In this document: positions 12,860 to 24,800 of the stretch, one piece after another
How positions within the stretch are numbered: the stretch's first letter is position 1
Layout of the letters: each line of letters starts with the position of its first letter
Origin: Agelaius tricolor
Lineage: Eukaryota; Chordata; Aves; Passeriformes; Icteridae
Reading direction: 5' to 3'
NCBI GenBank assembly: GCA_023055355.1
Contig: JALJCS010000004.1
Coordinates: 34,342,244-34,406,243, forward strand
DNA length: 64,000 nt
The notes under the pieces: generated by a model
What the model saw: the letters and a program-made list of their open reading frames with translations, nothing else
Databases searched by the model: none
What the model was told of the DNA's origin: nothing
Position numbers and translations under genes: made by a program

Positions 12860-13675
12860 CTCTAATAAGATAGATCCCACTGATCATGCTTATGAGAATT
12901 GCATGAGGTTGAACAAGACCAAGTGCGAGGTGCTGCCCGTGGGTCAGAGCAGCCCTGGTACCAGCCCAGGCTGGGGATGAACAGATCCCAGCAGCCCTGC
13001 CCAGAAGGAATTGGGGGTGCTGGTGGCTGAGGCTGGACATGACCCAGCCATGGGCACTCCCAGCCCAGAGAGCCACACGTGTCCTGGGCTGCATCCAGAG
13101 CAGGGTGGGCAGCAGGGCCAGGGAGGGGATTCTGCCCCTCTGCCCTGCCCTGCTGAGACCCCACCTGCAGGGCTGCATCAGCTCTGGGCTCCCAGCACAG
13201 GAAGGACAGGGACCTGCTGGAGGGAGTCCAGAGGAGGCTACACAGATGCTTAGAGGGATTAGACCCTTTCCTACAAGGAAAGACTGAGATAATTGTGTTT
13301 GTTCAGCCTGGAGAAGAGAAGGCTTTGGTGGGACCTAATTGCAGCCCTTCAGTACCTGAATTGAGCCTACAAGAAAGAGGGTGAGGAATATTTTACAAGT
13401 GTATGTAGTGACTGCACAAGGGAGGATGCTTTCCAACTGAGAGAAGTTTTAGACTAGATATGGTTAAAAAATTCCTTGCTGTGAGAGTGGCAAGGCACTA
13501 GTTACATAGAGAAGCTGCCAATGCCCCATTCCTGCAGTGTATAAGGCCAGGCTGGATGAGGCTCTGAGCAGCCTGGTCTAGCAAGGAGTGTCCCTGCCCA
13601 TGGCAGAGGGGATGGAATTGATGATCTTTAGTATGCCTCCAACCCAAGCCATTCTATGCTTCTGTGGTCCTGCAC
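12860..13675 (+). mobile_element. CR1 LINE 3' part
   Basis: Long GC-rich forward-strand CR1 sequence. The blocks appear in order: AACAAGACCAAGTGCGAGGT, a GAGAGCCACACGTGTCCTGG-like section, GTTCAGCCTGGAGAAGAGAA, GGCCAGGCTGGATGAGGCTC, and a terminal CCAAGCCATTCTATGCTTCT. It reaches the 3' end and is 5'-truncated. The open frames inside it are remnants or chance and are not annotated. Confidence 0.9.
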
Positions 13676-16600
13676 CATGGTGGGTAAGATCAGATACACT
13701 ACTTTTGCATTACACAGCTCAGCAGTCTTATACTTGAGTAAGATCTTCATTTACATATAGTAATTTATTTATTCATTCAACAAAAAAATAACATTCATAA
13801 ATTGCAAATACTAGAGCTTTTAGTTGCAGAAGGTCTGATTTATTGCAGAAAAGAGGTAAGTTTTTATTGTGAGTTCATCAAGAATGGCTTTGACTTTTGT
13901 CTTCTGCAGAACAGTATCCAATTTGTAAAACTTTTATTGAGAAGAAAATTACGTGTGATGAAAATTTATCCTTGTAGTGTTTTTTGGTGTACCATAACTG
14001 TATCAAAGAAAGTACCAGTGACTCTGGAATGGGAAAGAACATGATGTTTACTTCATTCTCAGCTTGCTCTAGCAGTTCTAGCTATTAACCAAATGAAAAA
14101 AACGGTAACCTTACTTGACTCTATATTTAAGCTCTCAAAGTACTTTCCATGATGCTTCCCATTGTGAAATTAAAAAAAGGTCATGTTTTATTTTTCTGTT
14201 CATATTAAGGAGTAATGTTCTTAGTAGGTTGGTATCTTTCCACTGTCCAGCTCTTGAATTGAAATGACCATGCTTAACAAAATTAATATTAAAGCTATTT
14301 CTGTTTCTAAGCATGTAAGTCGAGGTCTTTGAAATGTTTAATGGTTTGGTGTTGTCAATATTTTAACATTCAGCACTTTCTTAATACTGGTCCTCTTTGT
14401 GATGTTTCAATATATGGTGGGGTTTTTTTGGAATATTGTTGTGATTGATAAAGATTTTACGACTGGACAGAAAGCCTGTCATTATATATAGTCATATCAA
14501 CAAAAGCAGGTTACATTTAGTGAGAACTGGAGAAACATACACATTATATTATGTCATGGCTTTCAAAGGCTGCTTGTCATAGCCTGAGGAGGAATAAATA
14601 CATTGATGAACTGGGAAAGCTGAGACAGAAATATGCCAGTGTGCTGCTAAGCCAGTTTGCAAATATGGTCCATACTTCTAATTTTCATATTAGTATTATT
14701 AGCCAGTCTCCTGATTATCTACTGGCATTATTTTAAGGTGTATTGTGCTGTTTATAAATTCATGTTAATCAAAACTCTTTAGAAGAAGTTTGAATTGGGC
14801 AAGGGTAGTAAAGTAATTTCTGATTTTCAAGAGTATAAAATCTCACTGGTTAGTCTACAGACATTCTTTGGATGGCATTTGGCAGACCGCAGTGCTACAC
14901 CTAGGTCTAGACTTTTTTTCCAAAAGGGTGAATGTTTCTTTTACTTTGGGATCCGAATTCTTCGCAACAATACATTAGACTAGCAGAGTTTAAAAGGTAT
15001 GAAGTGTAAAAGTGCCTTGATATGAAATATACTATGAAAAAGATAGGTATTGGTCATGAAAAGGTCATAATGTCAAAACTGAGTGTATTAATATGTATTA
15101 ATTTTTTTCTCAGTGTCATCTCAGATATCTGTCAGCTGCTTTTACTGGCCTGTCTAATAAGTTGCTCATCTCTTCCATGAAAAAGTTCAAACCTTTAGCG
15201 TAAGCTTAATAACGTATAAACAGCTATAATGCTTGTAATTAGAATCCTGTTACCCAAGACCTGACTGTCTGCTAATGAACACAGCTGTTTTGTCCTAATT
15301 AGCTGTTGACACAACAACATTTTGAGTACAGTTAGAATAAATACACCATATACCTTGAGTACCAATGATGTCTAGGCTGTGTGGGTAATCCTGAGCAGGT
15401 AATATCACAACAGATATTTTAATATACCTTGTGCCTGGTTATAGATAAACTTCTTGGTTTATGGTTGAATTAGATTTAGATATTATCCTGGTTATTTTTA
15501 ATAGAATAGCAAGTAGTCTGATATACAGACTTCAATACATTTAACTTAACAGCATTTTCTAATTTTATCTGTTTTTTTCTGCTTTTTATCTATTTTTATC
15601 TGCCTGCTTATTCTTCCTTAGACCACTTATTCCAAATCCACAAACTGCAGCTTTGCTGCAAGGAATTTACTAAATTGTTTTTATTTCAATAGGCTTTTTC
15701 TTTAACTGTGCAAACAACATTGCAATCCCATTCAGCAATTAATCTTGTAGTGTGGCATTTTTTTTGTTTAAAAAAGTACCTATGAAAGATATGCTGTATA
15801 TATTAAAACTGAATAGAATTAGGAAAAAAGTATGTTCATTATGCTAGCAAAAGTTTAAACTGGGAACTGGGTTCATTAATCTTCTGGGATTAATGATCTT
15901 AAAAATAGAGAAAAAAATAAGAAAATGTCATTATCTACATTTAGCTCTATTTTTTTCCTGAAGTTTTTTGATCCTCTTTGCTAGTTTTCACAAGGCAGAG
16001 TAGTCTTCAAAATTCCATAACAAGAAATATCAAATCTGCTAATATTAAAAAGGGTAAGACTGAAATCTCAGAGGATATGTGCATAGTGTGGCATCTCTAA
16101 ATGTCCTGAAGTGAGAACAGAGCCCCATCACAGTGCTGTAGCACTGGTCAGCTGTGATGAAGATACGCAGTAGTTACATCCAAGGCTAATGGAGCTTTTT
16201 ACGGTGCTGCAAAACAACCAGAATTAAATCTTCTCTCTTATACAGACCACACGTTGAGGTATCTGGATGTATGAGTCATAATGGTGCCCCCACTTCCCTT
16301 ACCCCACTCAAGTTGGAGAGTGCTGTTGTCTCCATTTTGGAAATACAAAGCAGATGAACACTGCTGGTCAGGTGTCACAGAGAAATTTGTGGACAGGGTA
16401 AACTGTACCACACTTCTGCAATTGGATGACAGCCTTCAATTCTGTTATCAAGTCTCTGGCAGCTCCCCACCCAACACCAGCTGCCCCTTCTCCTTGTGCA
16501 GAAATACTGCTCGAAGCAATATCACACCACTCTTGGTGTTTCAGATTCTCCTGGCTGGAGAGTACCCTACCCACCATCCTGCAATGGTCAATTTAAGGAC

Positions 16601-17799
16601 TGCTAACATTACAATCTGAGTTAGTGGAGAGAAATGTTCCTTGGATACCATAAAAATGGCCATTTGGCAAGCAATGAGCAGCAGAGACACAGCTGCCATT
16701 GAGGCTGGGGGAACACGGTATCAAAAGGCATCTAGAAACATCAGAGCTTAATACAGTTTGCACCCAGGAAACCTCTTTATGAAACAGGATGTGTTAGAAC
16801 AATTTTTTCTAAATTTTTTCAAGATACAATTGTCAAAAATATTGTAGTCCAGAAAACATGTTTGAGGCTTTTTCTCATGAAAAAATATTTCATGTCTGTT
16901 TCCAAGTCTTACCCTTTGGCTCTTTTTCTTTGAATTCAACTTTATTCTGTAGACTGCAGAAAAGTTGGAACAAAAATTAGTTTTTTAATAGGAGAAACTC
17001 TTTTAAATATGCTTATTAATTTTAATTACATGTGTTTCTGTCTGTTAAGCTTTTGAATTCTGTAGCACTTTGAAAGCCATTAGCGATCATTTTTTCTGGT
17101 TTTGTTTCTCCTCTCCAGTTTCTAAATAGGGTATGTTTAGGGGGAAAAAAGATCACTTTCACAAAACAAACAGTTGGGTTATTTTCATCATTATTGAGCT
17201 AACATTGTACTTGCAATTGTATCATTCCCACTACTTTACAATGCCCTACTAATTACTCTTAACATACAGCTTTTATCTTTTGTGTTGATAAATTGATTAT
17301 CTGTAGTTTTCTGCCAGTATTGCCAGCTGCTCCTTTAAACTTTTACCATGCAAGGAGCTCATATTTTCTGTGAAATGTCAAGAAATGCAATTAACCTTGT
17401 TTTGACCTTTTCTCTGCTTTAAGTATACTGCTTTGGATTCTGTGTACAAAGAAAGGTTGTCTTCCACGTTGTACACACAAATTGAAATACTGAGAATAAA
17501 CCTTAACACAAATTTGCTGTATGTCAGGTTAAGCAGTAATATACATGTGTATGTGTGCAATAAACAACATAGATAAATATGTGTATGTATGTATTTCTAT
17601 GCATGTGTATTTAATATAATGAATGTAAGTGTGATGTATCTCAAATGCTTAAAACCTGCAAATATATTAATACTGTGCGTTGCTAGAGGTAAGCATGACA
17701 CAGAAATGCTCTGTGTCAGTTACAGCGCAAACCATTTTTTCCTCAAACACATGTCCTAAACACAAAAAGTAGATCATGAGTAAGAGTTACAAAAGATAA
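13676..17799. other. Intergenic, no gene seen
   Basis: AT-rich sequence without a convincing gene or a recognised element. A frame of 112 codons at about 16,281-16,619 has no recognisable domain and no splice or promoter context. Confidence 0.5.
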
Positions 17800-18440
17800 G
17801 GGTATTCATAGAGTACAGTGGGCCAGCTGAAACCCACTTTCCTGGTAGGGGTGGAAATTTGGCGGCAGGGACCTGGACTTGTTCTCCCTTCTGTGTGACT
17901 CAGGGCCAGCCTTTGCAGTGCAGCTGCCCGGCCTTGCACGAGAGAAACTGCTGTGTGAGACAATGCTGAGAGAGGTGACAGCCTGTCCCCTTCGCTTGGG
18001 AACTCCTCTGAAGCTCTAGCCCTCGCCTTCCGTCTCCACTGTGTCTTCACTGCCTGTGTCTGGCCATATGCCCCTGTGACTCCAGCCCTCACATGCCAAT
18101 CTGCTTTCATCCCAGACTTGTCTAATCTCTGTGGACTTGTCTGTCACTGGGCTGTGTCTGATCTTGTTTACTGTCTTCAGATCTGATCCTGTCATTCACT
18201 TGCTGACTCAACTTCCTGTCTTGACCTTGGACCTCCCTTGTAGCTCTGAACTTGTCTGAGGATTGGGATTCTTAGCTGAACCTTGTTACTGACACTGGAC
18301 CTGTCTTGCTCACCTTGTTGGGGTGCTGTGAGCCTTTGCTCCTTGTCTCTGCTCTTGCCTGCCTTACTGTCATGTTTAACTCCCTGTTCCCCTTGCTGAG
18401 CAGCCTGCTTCTGCTACTCCCTGACATTAGTCATAATAAC
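17800..18440. other. Unclassified GC-richer, pyrimidine-skewed block
   Basis: About 640 bp stand out from the AT-rich background. The second half (18,110-18,420) is built of loose repeats around CTTGTCT/CCTTGTCTC/GACCTTGGACC. It does not read as CR1. It could be an unrecognised ERV or other repeat, or a degenerate minisatellite. A block at about 41,850-42,350 has similar texture in the opposite orientation. Confidence 0.35.
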
Positions 18441-18639
18441 CAGACCTAATCACAGACATAATTTACCTTAATTTGAATTTGTGGGTGCTCAACTTGATGA
18501 TCAAATTCCTAGAGGCACTTCAGATTGAGCATCCAAACACAGATAATCATGTTTAGGCTAAGTTCTATCCCTTATTTTATCTGAAGGACTTGAAAGAATA
18601 TTAAGTAAATTTTCAGGCAATATTAATTTGGGAGAAGCT

Positions 18640-19495
18640 GTTGACTCCCTTGAAGGCAGAGAGGGCCTGCAGAGAAATCAAAACAAATTAGAGAGATGGA
18701 CAATCACCAACCGTGTAAAGTTTAACAAGGTCAAGTAACAGATTCTGCCCTGGGATGGGGCAACCCTGTATGTACAGACAGACTGGGGAATGAAAGGCTG
18801 GAGAGCAGCACTGTGGAAAGAGAGCTGGGGGTCCTTGCTGATGGCAAGTGGAACATGGTTAGCAGTGCCCTGGCAGCCAGGAGGGCCACCTATATCCTGG
18901 GGGCATCAGGGACAGCATGGCCAGCTGGGCAAGGGAGGGGATTGTCCTGCTGTGCTCTGCACTGGGGCAGCCTCACCTCGAGTGCTGGGGGCAGCTCTGG
19001 GTGCTACAGTGTAAGGGAGACATGAAGCTGTTGAAGAGTGTCCAAAGGAGGTCAACAAAGGTGGTGCAGAGTCTGGAGGGGAAGCCTTAGGAGGAGCAGC
19101 TGAGGTCACTTGTTCTGTTCAGCCTGGAAAAGAGGAGATTGATGGGAGACCTCATTGCAGTTACAACTTCCTTGTGAATGAAAGGGGAGGGGCAGGCAGT
19201 GATCTTTTTACTCTCAAGACCAGTGACAGGACTTGAGGTAATGCCACAAAGCTGAGTTAGTAGGTTTAGGCTGGATATCAGAAAACCGTGTTTCACCCAG
19301 AGAGTGGTTAGTCATTGGAACAGGTTCCCCAGGGAAGTTGCCACAGCACCATCCCTTTCTGAATTCAAGAAGCATTTGGACAATGCTCTTGAGTATCTTG
19401 TGTTATTTTTGGGGTCTCCTGTGCAGGGCCAGGAGCTGGACTCAATGATCCTGACACGTTCCTTCCAACACACAATGTTTTATGACTCTATGTAC
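18640..19495 (+). mobile_element. CR1 LINE 3' part
   Basis: Forward-strand CR1 sequence with the usual order: GGAGAGCAGCACTGTGGAAA, an AGGAGGGCCACCTATATCCT-like block, GTTCAGCCTGGAAAAGAGGA, CAGAGAGTGGTTAGTCATTG, and a terminal CTCAATGATCCTGACACGTT...TATGACTCTATG. It is nearly complete at the 3' end and truncated at the 5' end. Confidence 0.9.
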
Positions 19496-21070
19496 ATGAA
19501 CTTTTCTAGTCTATTCATGGCAGAGCATAAATCAGGTAATTAGAGGCAGAAAATATTGGATTTATACTGATATTTCAAGTACAAAAGATGGAGGTGAATA
19601 TAATTTTACCTATCAGTGACTTCATCCCCAAAATTCTCGTTTCAGAGATCTGAATTTTCTTAGAGTGATTGACTCCGCTGATTCAGACGATGAGCTCTTG
19701 AATGTGTATTCATTCAGCATGTCTGCCAACATACTCAATTCCAGTCAGAAGCTCCTCCATCTTAGAGCCAGAAAATTTCAAATAGAAGCATAGAGGTGCT
19801 ATTTTCAGTGTCCTGAGGGAAAAAAAAATATTAACTGTGTTATTTTCTGCTTGCTTCTCCTCTGACATCATCCTATTTCCGGATGTGTTACTGGAACAAA
19901 ACAGCCATTTGGATGATTGTCTCTGTGGGCTTTCTGGAAGAAATGTTTGACTTGGAAGGCTATGAAAATGAAATTAGTAGTGAGTACATTACATGTAGAA
20001 ATACATGTGATGATAAGTAGACAGAGCTGTAATAACTAAGGCAGCTGGGAAAATACTTTGTATGGTGTTGCTCCTAGCAACAAAATTCATAATTTGAATG
20101 TGTGTTTTCAGAAAAATATCATTAGATGAAGAAAGCTGAATTTTCTCTTCCTGTCATCTCCTTTATGTACTACTATATTTTATGTATGTCATCTCAGCCA
20201 AAAATGAAATTAGCTCAATAATTTGTAAGTTGATAAGTAGGAGATATGATCAACTGCAGCTGCACATCTCTGCAAAAACAGTGATTAATCTAAATAGAAT
20301 CTTTGACTTGTTTATGAAACAACACCACAAGTCAGAAATCTTTCAGGAGAACATTTTCTATCTGGTGCTTTTGCTCCAAATATTTATTATTTTACATTAC
20401 CATTTTGATGTTCTTTTTAAAACTAGAGATCTGTGCAAAAATTCAAATGCTCTAATACAAGTTCATCAGTTTTGTTTATAAAAGCTATGACACCCTAGAT
20501 TTAAAAAAAATTTGATTTCAGATGAGCTTTCTATACAAATTTTACTATCTTGGGAACTAGGCATTCTTTTTATCAAAAAATAATTTAGGAGAAAGAAAAC
20601 TAATTGAAAACCTGCAAAACAGAGTTTGAAAAATTGTTCAAGGCAAATGTTGAATAAATTATATTGACCAGAAATAATTATAGTACATATACTGTGAACA
20701 TTATGATAAAATTATTTATCTAACATTGGAAAAGACTTACTGAGCATTTTTAGATTTATTCTGCAAACTATTTCACCAGGCATGATTTTATAATAAGGCA
20801 TGATTTTATAATATAGATATGACAAAAGATCATTAAAGAGAGGAAGACTGAAAAATAAACTTCCTTCAGAAATCCAGTGTTAAGAACCTAGTCAAGTTGG
20901 TGAGTTGTTACTTGTGTGAATATTTACTTAGACATCCCCCACCCTCGCCTTATATGAAAAACTGATCACTGGAAGAAACATGATGCTTCAGATCTATCTT
21001 TCAAAGATGACATAACTGTTGGCTTGTGAATGTGGGAGTGGTGCCATGACCACTTCCCTGGGGAAAGGAA
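19496..21070. other. Intergenic, no gene seen
   Basis: AT-rich sequence. A 17-bp direct duplication (GGCATGATTTTATAATA) at about 20,779-20,813 is the only structure noticed. Confidence 0.55.
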
Positions 21071-21083
21071 TATATATATATAT

Positions 21084-21127
<44 letters not shown>
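21071..21127. repeat. (TA)n(TG)n compound microsatellite
   Basis: Seven TA units, an AC step, then about 21 TG units. It is likely polymorphic and has no coding meaning. Confidence 0.97.
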
Positions 21128-21129
<2 letters not shown>

Positions 21130-21673
21130 ATATTTATATATGCACACATATATGTTCATATAACTCTAGCATACAGGGGAAAATAGTCAGATTTCAGGCT
21201 TGCTTCTCCAGCTGTTGCAGCAACCAGAGGATTCAAAAATGTTTTGTATTTATGTTGGATATTCAGATAGGACTTTAGATAAAGATTTAGAAGTCTCCTT
21301 ATTTTTTGAATCAGAAATAGCTTTATGGATGGACTCTACAGACATTCCTAACTAAATTCTATTTTTGAAATGTTTTATAGAATTATGTTTGAAATGAGAC
21401 AGTCTCTTGGAACACATTATTTGCACACAACTACAAGTACTCCTAAGCAGATTTGCAGCTCAGCTCTACTCCTGCCAAAATGCAAAATCTCTGCTAGTTT
21501 AAAAGACATAAAAATTTGACTCCTGATCCTAAAGCATAAAGTAGTCCAGGGGTTGATGTCTATTACACCACTCATAGTCTGCTCTTGAGACCCATCCCAG
21601 AAGGGCAAGAGTGACCCAGGTTCTTGTTAGTAGATCCCTTGGGATACAGTGGAGTCAAATGATACTGAATAAT

Positions 21674-21828
21674 GAGAGGAGAGGAGAGGAGAGGAGAGGA
21701 GAGGAGAGGAGAGGAGAGGAGAGGAGAGGAGAGGAGAGGAGAGGAGAGGAGAGGAGAGGAGAGGAGAGGAGAGGAGAGGAGAGGAGAGGAGAGGAGAGGA
21801 GAGGAGAGGAGAGGAGAGGAGAGGAGAG
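21674..21828. repeat. (GAGGA)31 pure pentanucleotide array
   Basis: An uninterrupted run of the purine-only unit GAGGA for 155 bp. All three forward frames stay open because the repeat lacks stop codons, so the Arg-Gly-Glu-Glu-Arg open frames across it are artefacts. Confidence 0.97.
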
Positions 21829-24800
21829 TCTATAAAGGACTAAATAATCATCAAATAATTAGCTTTCAGGTACAGATTATTCTTCCTAAATGAAAATACT
21901 TCCTATGATGTGACCCACAAAAGCACCTATTATATATAGATATTTTAAATGTTCAAATTCTGTCAAGATAGCTCTAAAGATATAATAGAATAGAATCTGG
22001 TACAGGTCTTGAAGTGCTTAATACTCAGAGTGCTAAACAATTAAGGAGACTCCTGGAGTTCCTGGGCTGATTAACAGTTCCAGGAATATCATATTCTTTC
22101 ATTAACTTAATCCAGAATGAGCAATGCCTGTGCAAAGCACACTTGATGTGTTTAATTGTGTTTATTTTCTTCCACTTCTTACAATAACCTCTGTTGAGGT
22201 CCACAGTGAATCATCTATTTGCACTGCTGTGCATTTTATATAGATCTATTTCATGACTCCTGTTATTGTTTTGTCTTTGGAACTGAAGTTTCTTATGGCT
22301 TCATTCTATTCTCTAATTTGATTATACATGCCTTCAAAGAATGGAGCAATATATGTAATGGAAAAAAACCCCAAGCCCCCAAATCTTCTGTGGAATTTTC
22401 TTTAATTACAGGATTTTTTTTTTTTGTCTTAGGAATTCATTAGGACAAATACACTTGTTGCACCTTCTTATTTGAAAAAAAAGAAATCAGAAAGGAAATT
22501 ATGAATACACAATGTTATCCAAATATAGACCATTAAACTTGTTACCTATCTACTTTCTATCTGAAACTAACATATTAACTAATGTTTCAGCTGTGTGATA
22601 TGTTCCAGCTTCATACTACAAACAAGGATTCCAATCTCTTCAGATGCTTATGGATACCACAGGGAAGTTTAAGTCAAGTTGTGATTTACATAGCTTTTAT
22701 TATACATATGCAAGAATCAACACTCTGAGGCACCATACACATCATTGAGATAACTGCAGGAAAAATGTGCATTCATGATTGAAACATCAGGTTATATACA
22801 TGATTTGTTTACAGATTTTAAATTATAATATATGTTATTCAGTATATTTTTCATTAAAAAGGTAGTCCTGGCATAATTTCATTGTAACTTCATGCCATTT
22901 ATCTAGTCTCAGAGAATATATCTCAGTGGATGCAGGTGCAAATACTTAGCTACGAAAATAAATATGAGGTCATTACAGGGTCTCTGGTACTTCATCACTT
23001 CTGGTACTCAGCCACTCCTAAGTTCTGTCAGGAGTTTAGAAACCAAGGAGGTCCTCTTTGAACCCCATGACCCAACAGGAGGCTCTCCATTACCCTCTTG
23101 CATCCTTACCCTTTTCCATTTCTAGACTCTGTGTAAATTATTCTAAATTGATTCTCATCCATTTTTTCCTTTGCATGTTCCCTCCATGTAGTAATAGCGA
23201 ACCTTACCATCAACTTTTATTATGCTTTCTCAAATTTATATTAACTCTGCTTCTGTAATAGCTTTGATGGTGATCCTTCAAGTGACCTAAACTACTCAGT
23301 CATGACAGCAGTGAGATAGTATTATTCCTTTTGTGTAAAGACAAAAAATCTTGAATAAACAAGACACCAAAGAACAAGACAGGAAACAGAGGCTCAAGAC
23401 AATTTTCTGTTCAAGGGCAGTGTAGCAGATCAGCAGAAGACCCTAAACTAGGATATAGGAGACACATATTTAATATTCCTTGTCTAGAAAGTCACACATT
23501 CCTGCAAATCTGATTTTGAAATTTAGACAGCTAACAGATTTAGACAAAACAGAACAAATGCTATGGGAATAAGGACCAAAAGGATTACGATATTAATAGT
23601 CCTCTTTTGGTAGAGTACTTAGCTGATCAGGTTGCTCCTGCCTCCGTTATGTGAGGATTTATTTAGTGATTCTAAACCTTTAATTTTAGAAGAGGTAGAG
23701 GATCTTTTGATCAGTGATAGGTAGGCTTAACCTGTCGTGGTTTTTTTTTGTTTTATGAGGACACAAGAAAATGCAGTCTGATAGATGCTTATTACAGGTA
23801 TGAATTGCTACCGTATGGACTATTTAAAAAGTGATTTTCATTTGACAAAGAAGTATCAGATTTTTCCCTTTCATTGCAGTCCTCTTTATATTTGTGTAAT
23901 ATTTTCAATTGACTATAGCTAAACATAATATCTTTATTCAATCTTTAGGTTCAAATTCAGACAACAGCTCATGCATGACTAAAGAAAACAGAATTGTTTT
24001 TTCTTTTCTTTAGAGAGAAAATCTGTAGACAATTTTTTCCGTCTCTGTCACCTGAAGTCATAATGAATTTGTTCAGTATGTTTAGGTGGTTTCCCTGCTG
24101 CTAGTTATTTGGCAGAAAGGGGTGTCCAAATGTTTCTCTCAGGTCACTGTGCATGGATGTAGTCTGAAAGGCTTATCTGCTGCATACAATAGAATATTGA
24201 AGTGCTTTCGTGGCTGAGGTAAGCTGTTTACCATGGCAGCTCAGAGGATTCCTGTGGATCCCTGACCCCTTGCTGAAGATTAACCCCAAATGTTTCTATG
24301 TGCTTTACATCTATATTCTTTTTATTTCCTGTTACCTTGTTTTAAGTCAAGGAAATTACTTGTAGGATTGAAACAGTGATAAAGGTGGAACTTGTACAAA
24401 AGAAACATGCAGTTTGGTGTAAGATCCTGGTTCTGTGAAGAATTTAACTTCCGTTTCAAAGGAAATGCTATCAATCTTTTCTGGTTGCTATTTTAAGATG
24501 GTTCTGTATGGAAATATTACTGTATTTGTTTCCTTGAAATGAAATAAAGGAGAAACAAAGCTAATATGACACAGACAAACATTTAACAGTCAGGTTAAAA
24601 TAAATTTAAAAAATAATGATGGCTAACTATCTACAGTATTTTAACACAGACATTTATTTGCCATATACTTTTAAAACCAGTATGGGATAAATAATATTTC
24701 AGAATCACAAGGTCTGAATTTTTCAATTGCTTTACAAAGTAATGCCAATTAGGTTTTGCTGTTCTTCAAACAGCTAGAAAGAACATCTTTGGTTTTGTCC

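Noticed and set aside
12846..13287. Several 80-110 codon frames on both strands
   Set aside because: They lie in GC-rich CR1 3' sequence downstream of the RT domain, which is not expected to code.
16281..16619. 112-codon forward frame
   Set aside because: No recognisable domain, no splice or promoter context, and an overlapping minus frame of similar length.
21611..21893. Open frames encoding (RGEER)n
   Set aside because: They are translations of the GAGGA microsatellite, which contains no stop codon in any forward frame.
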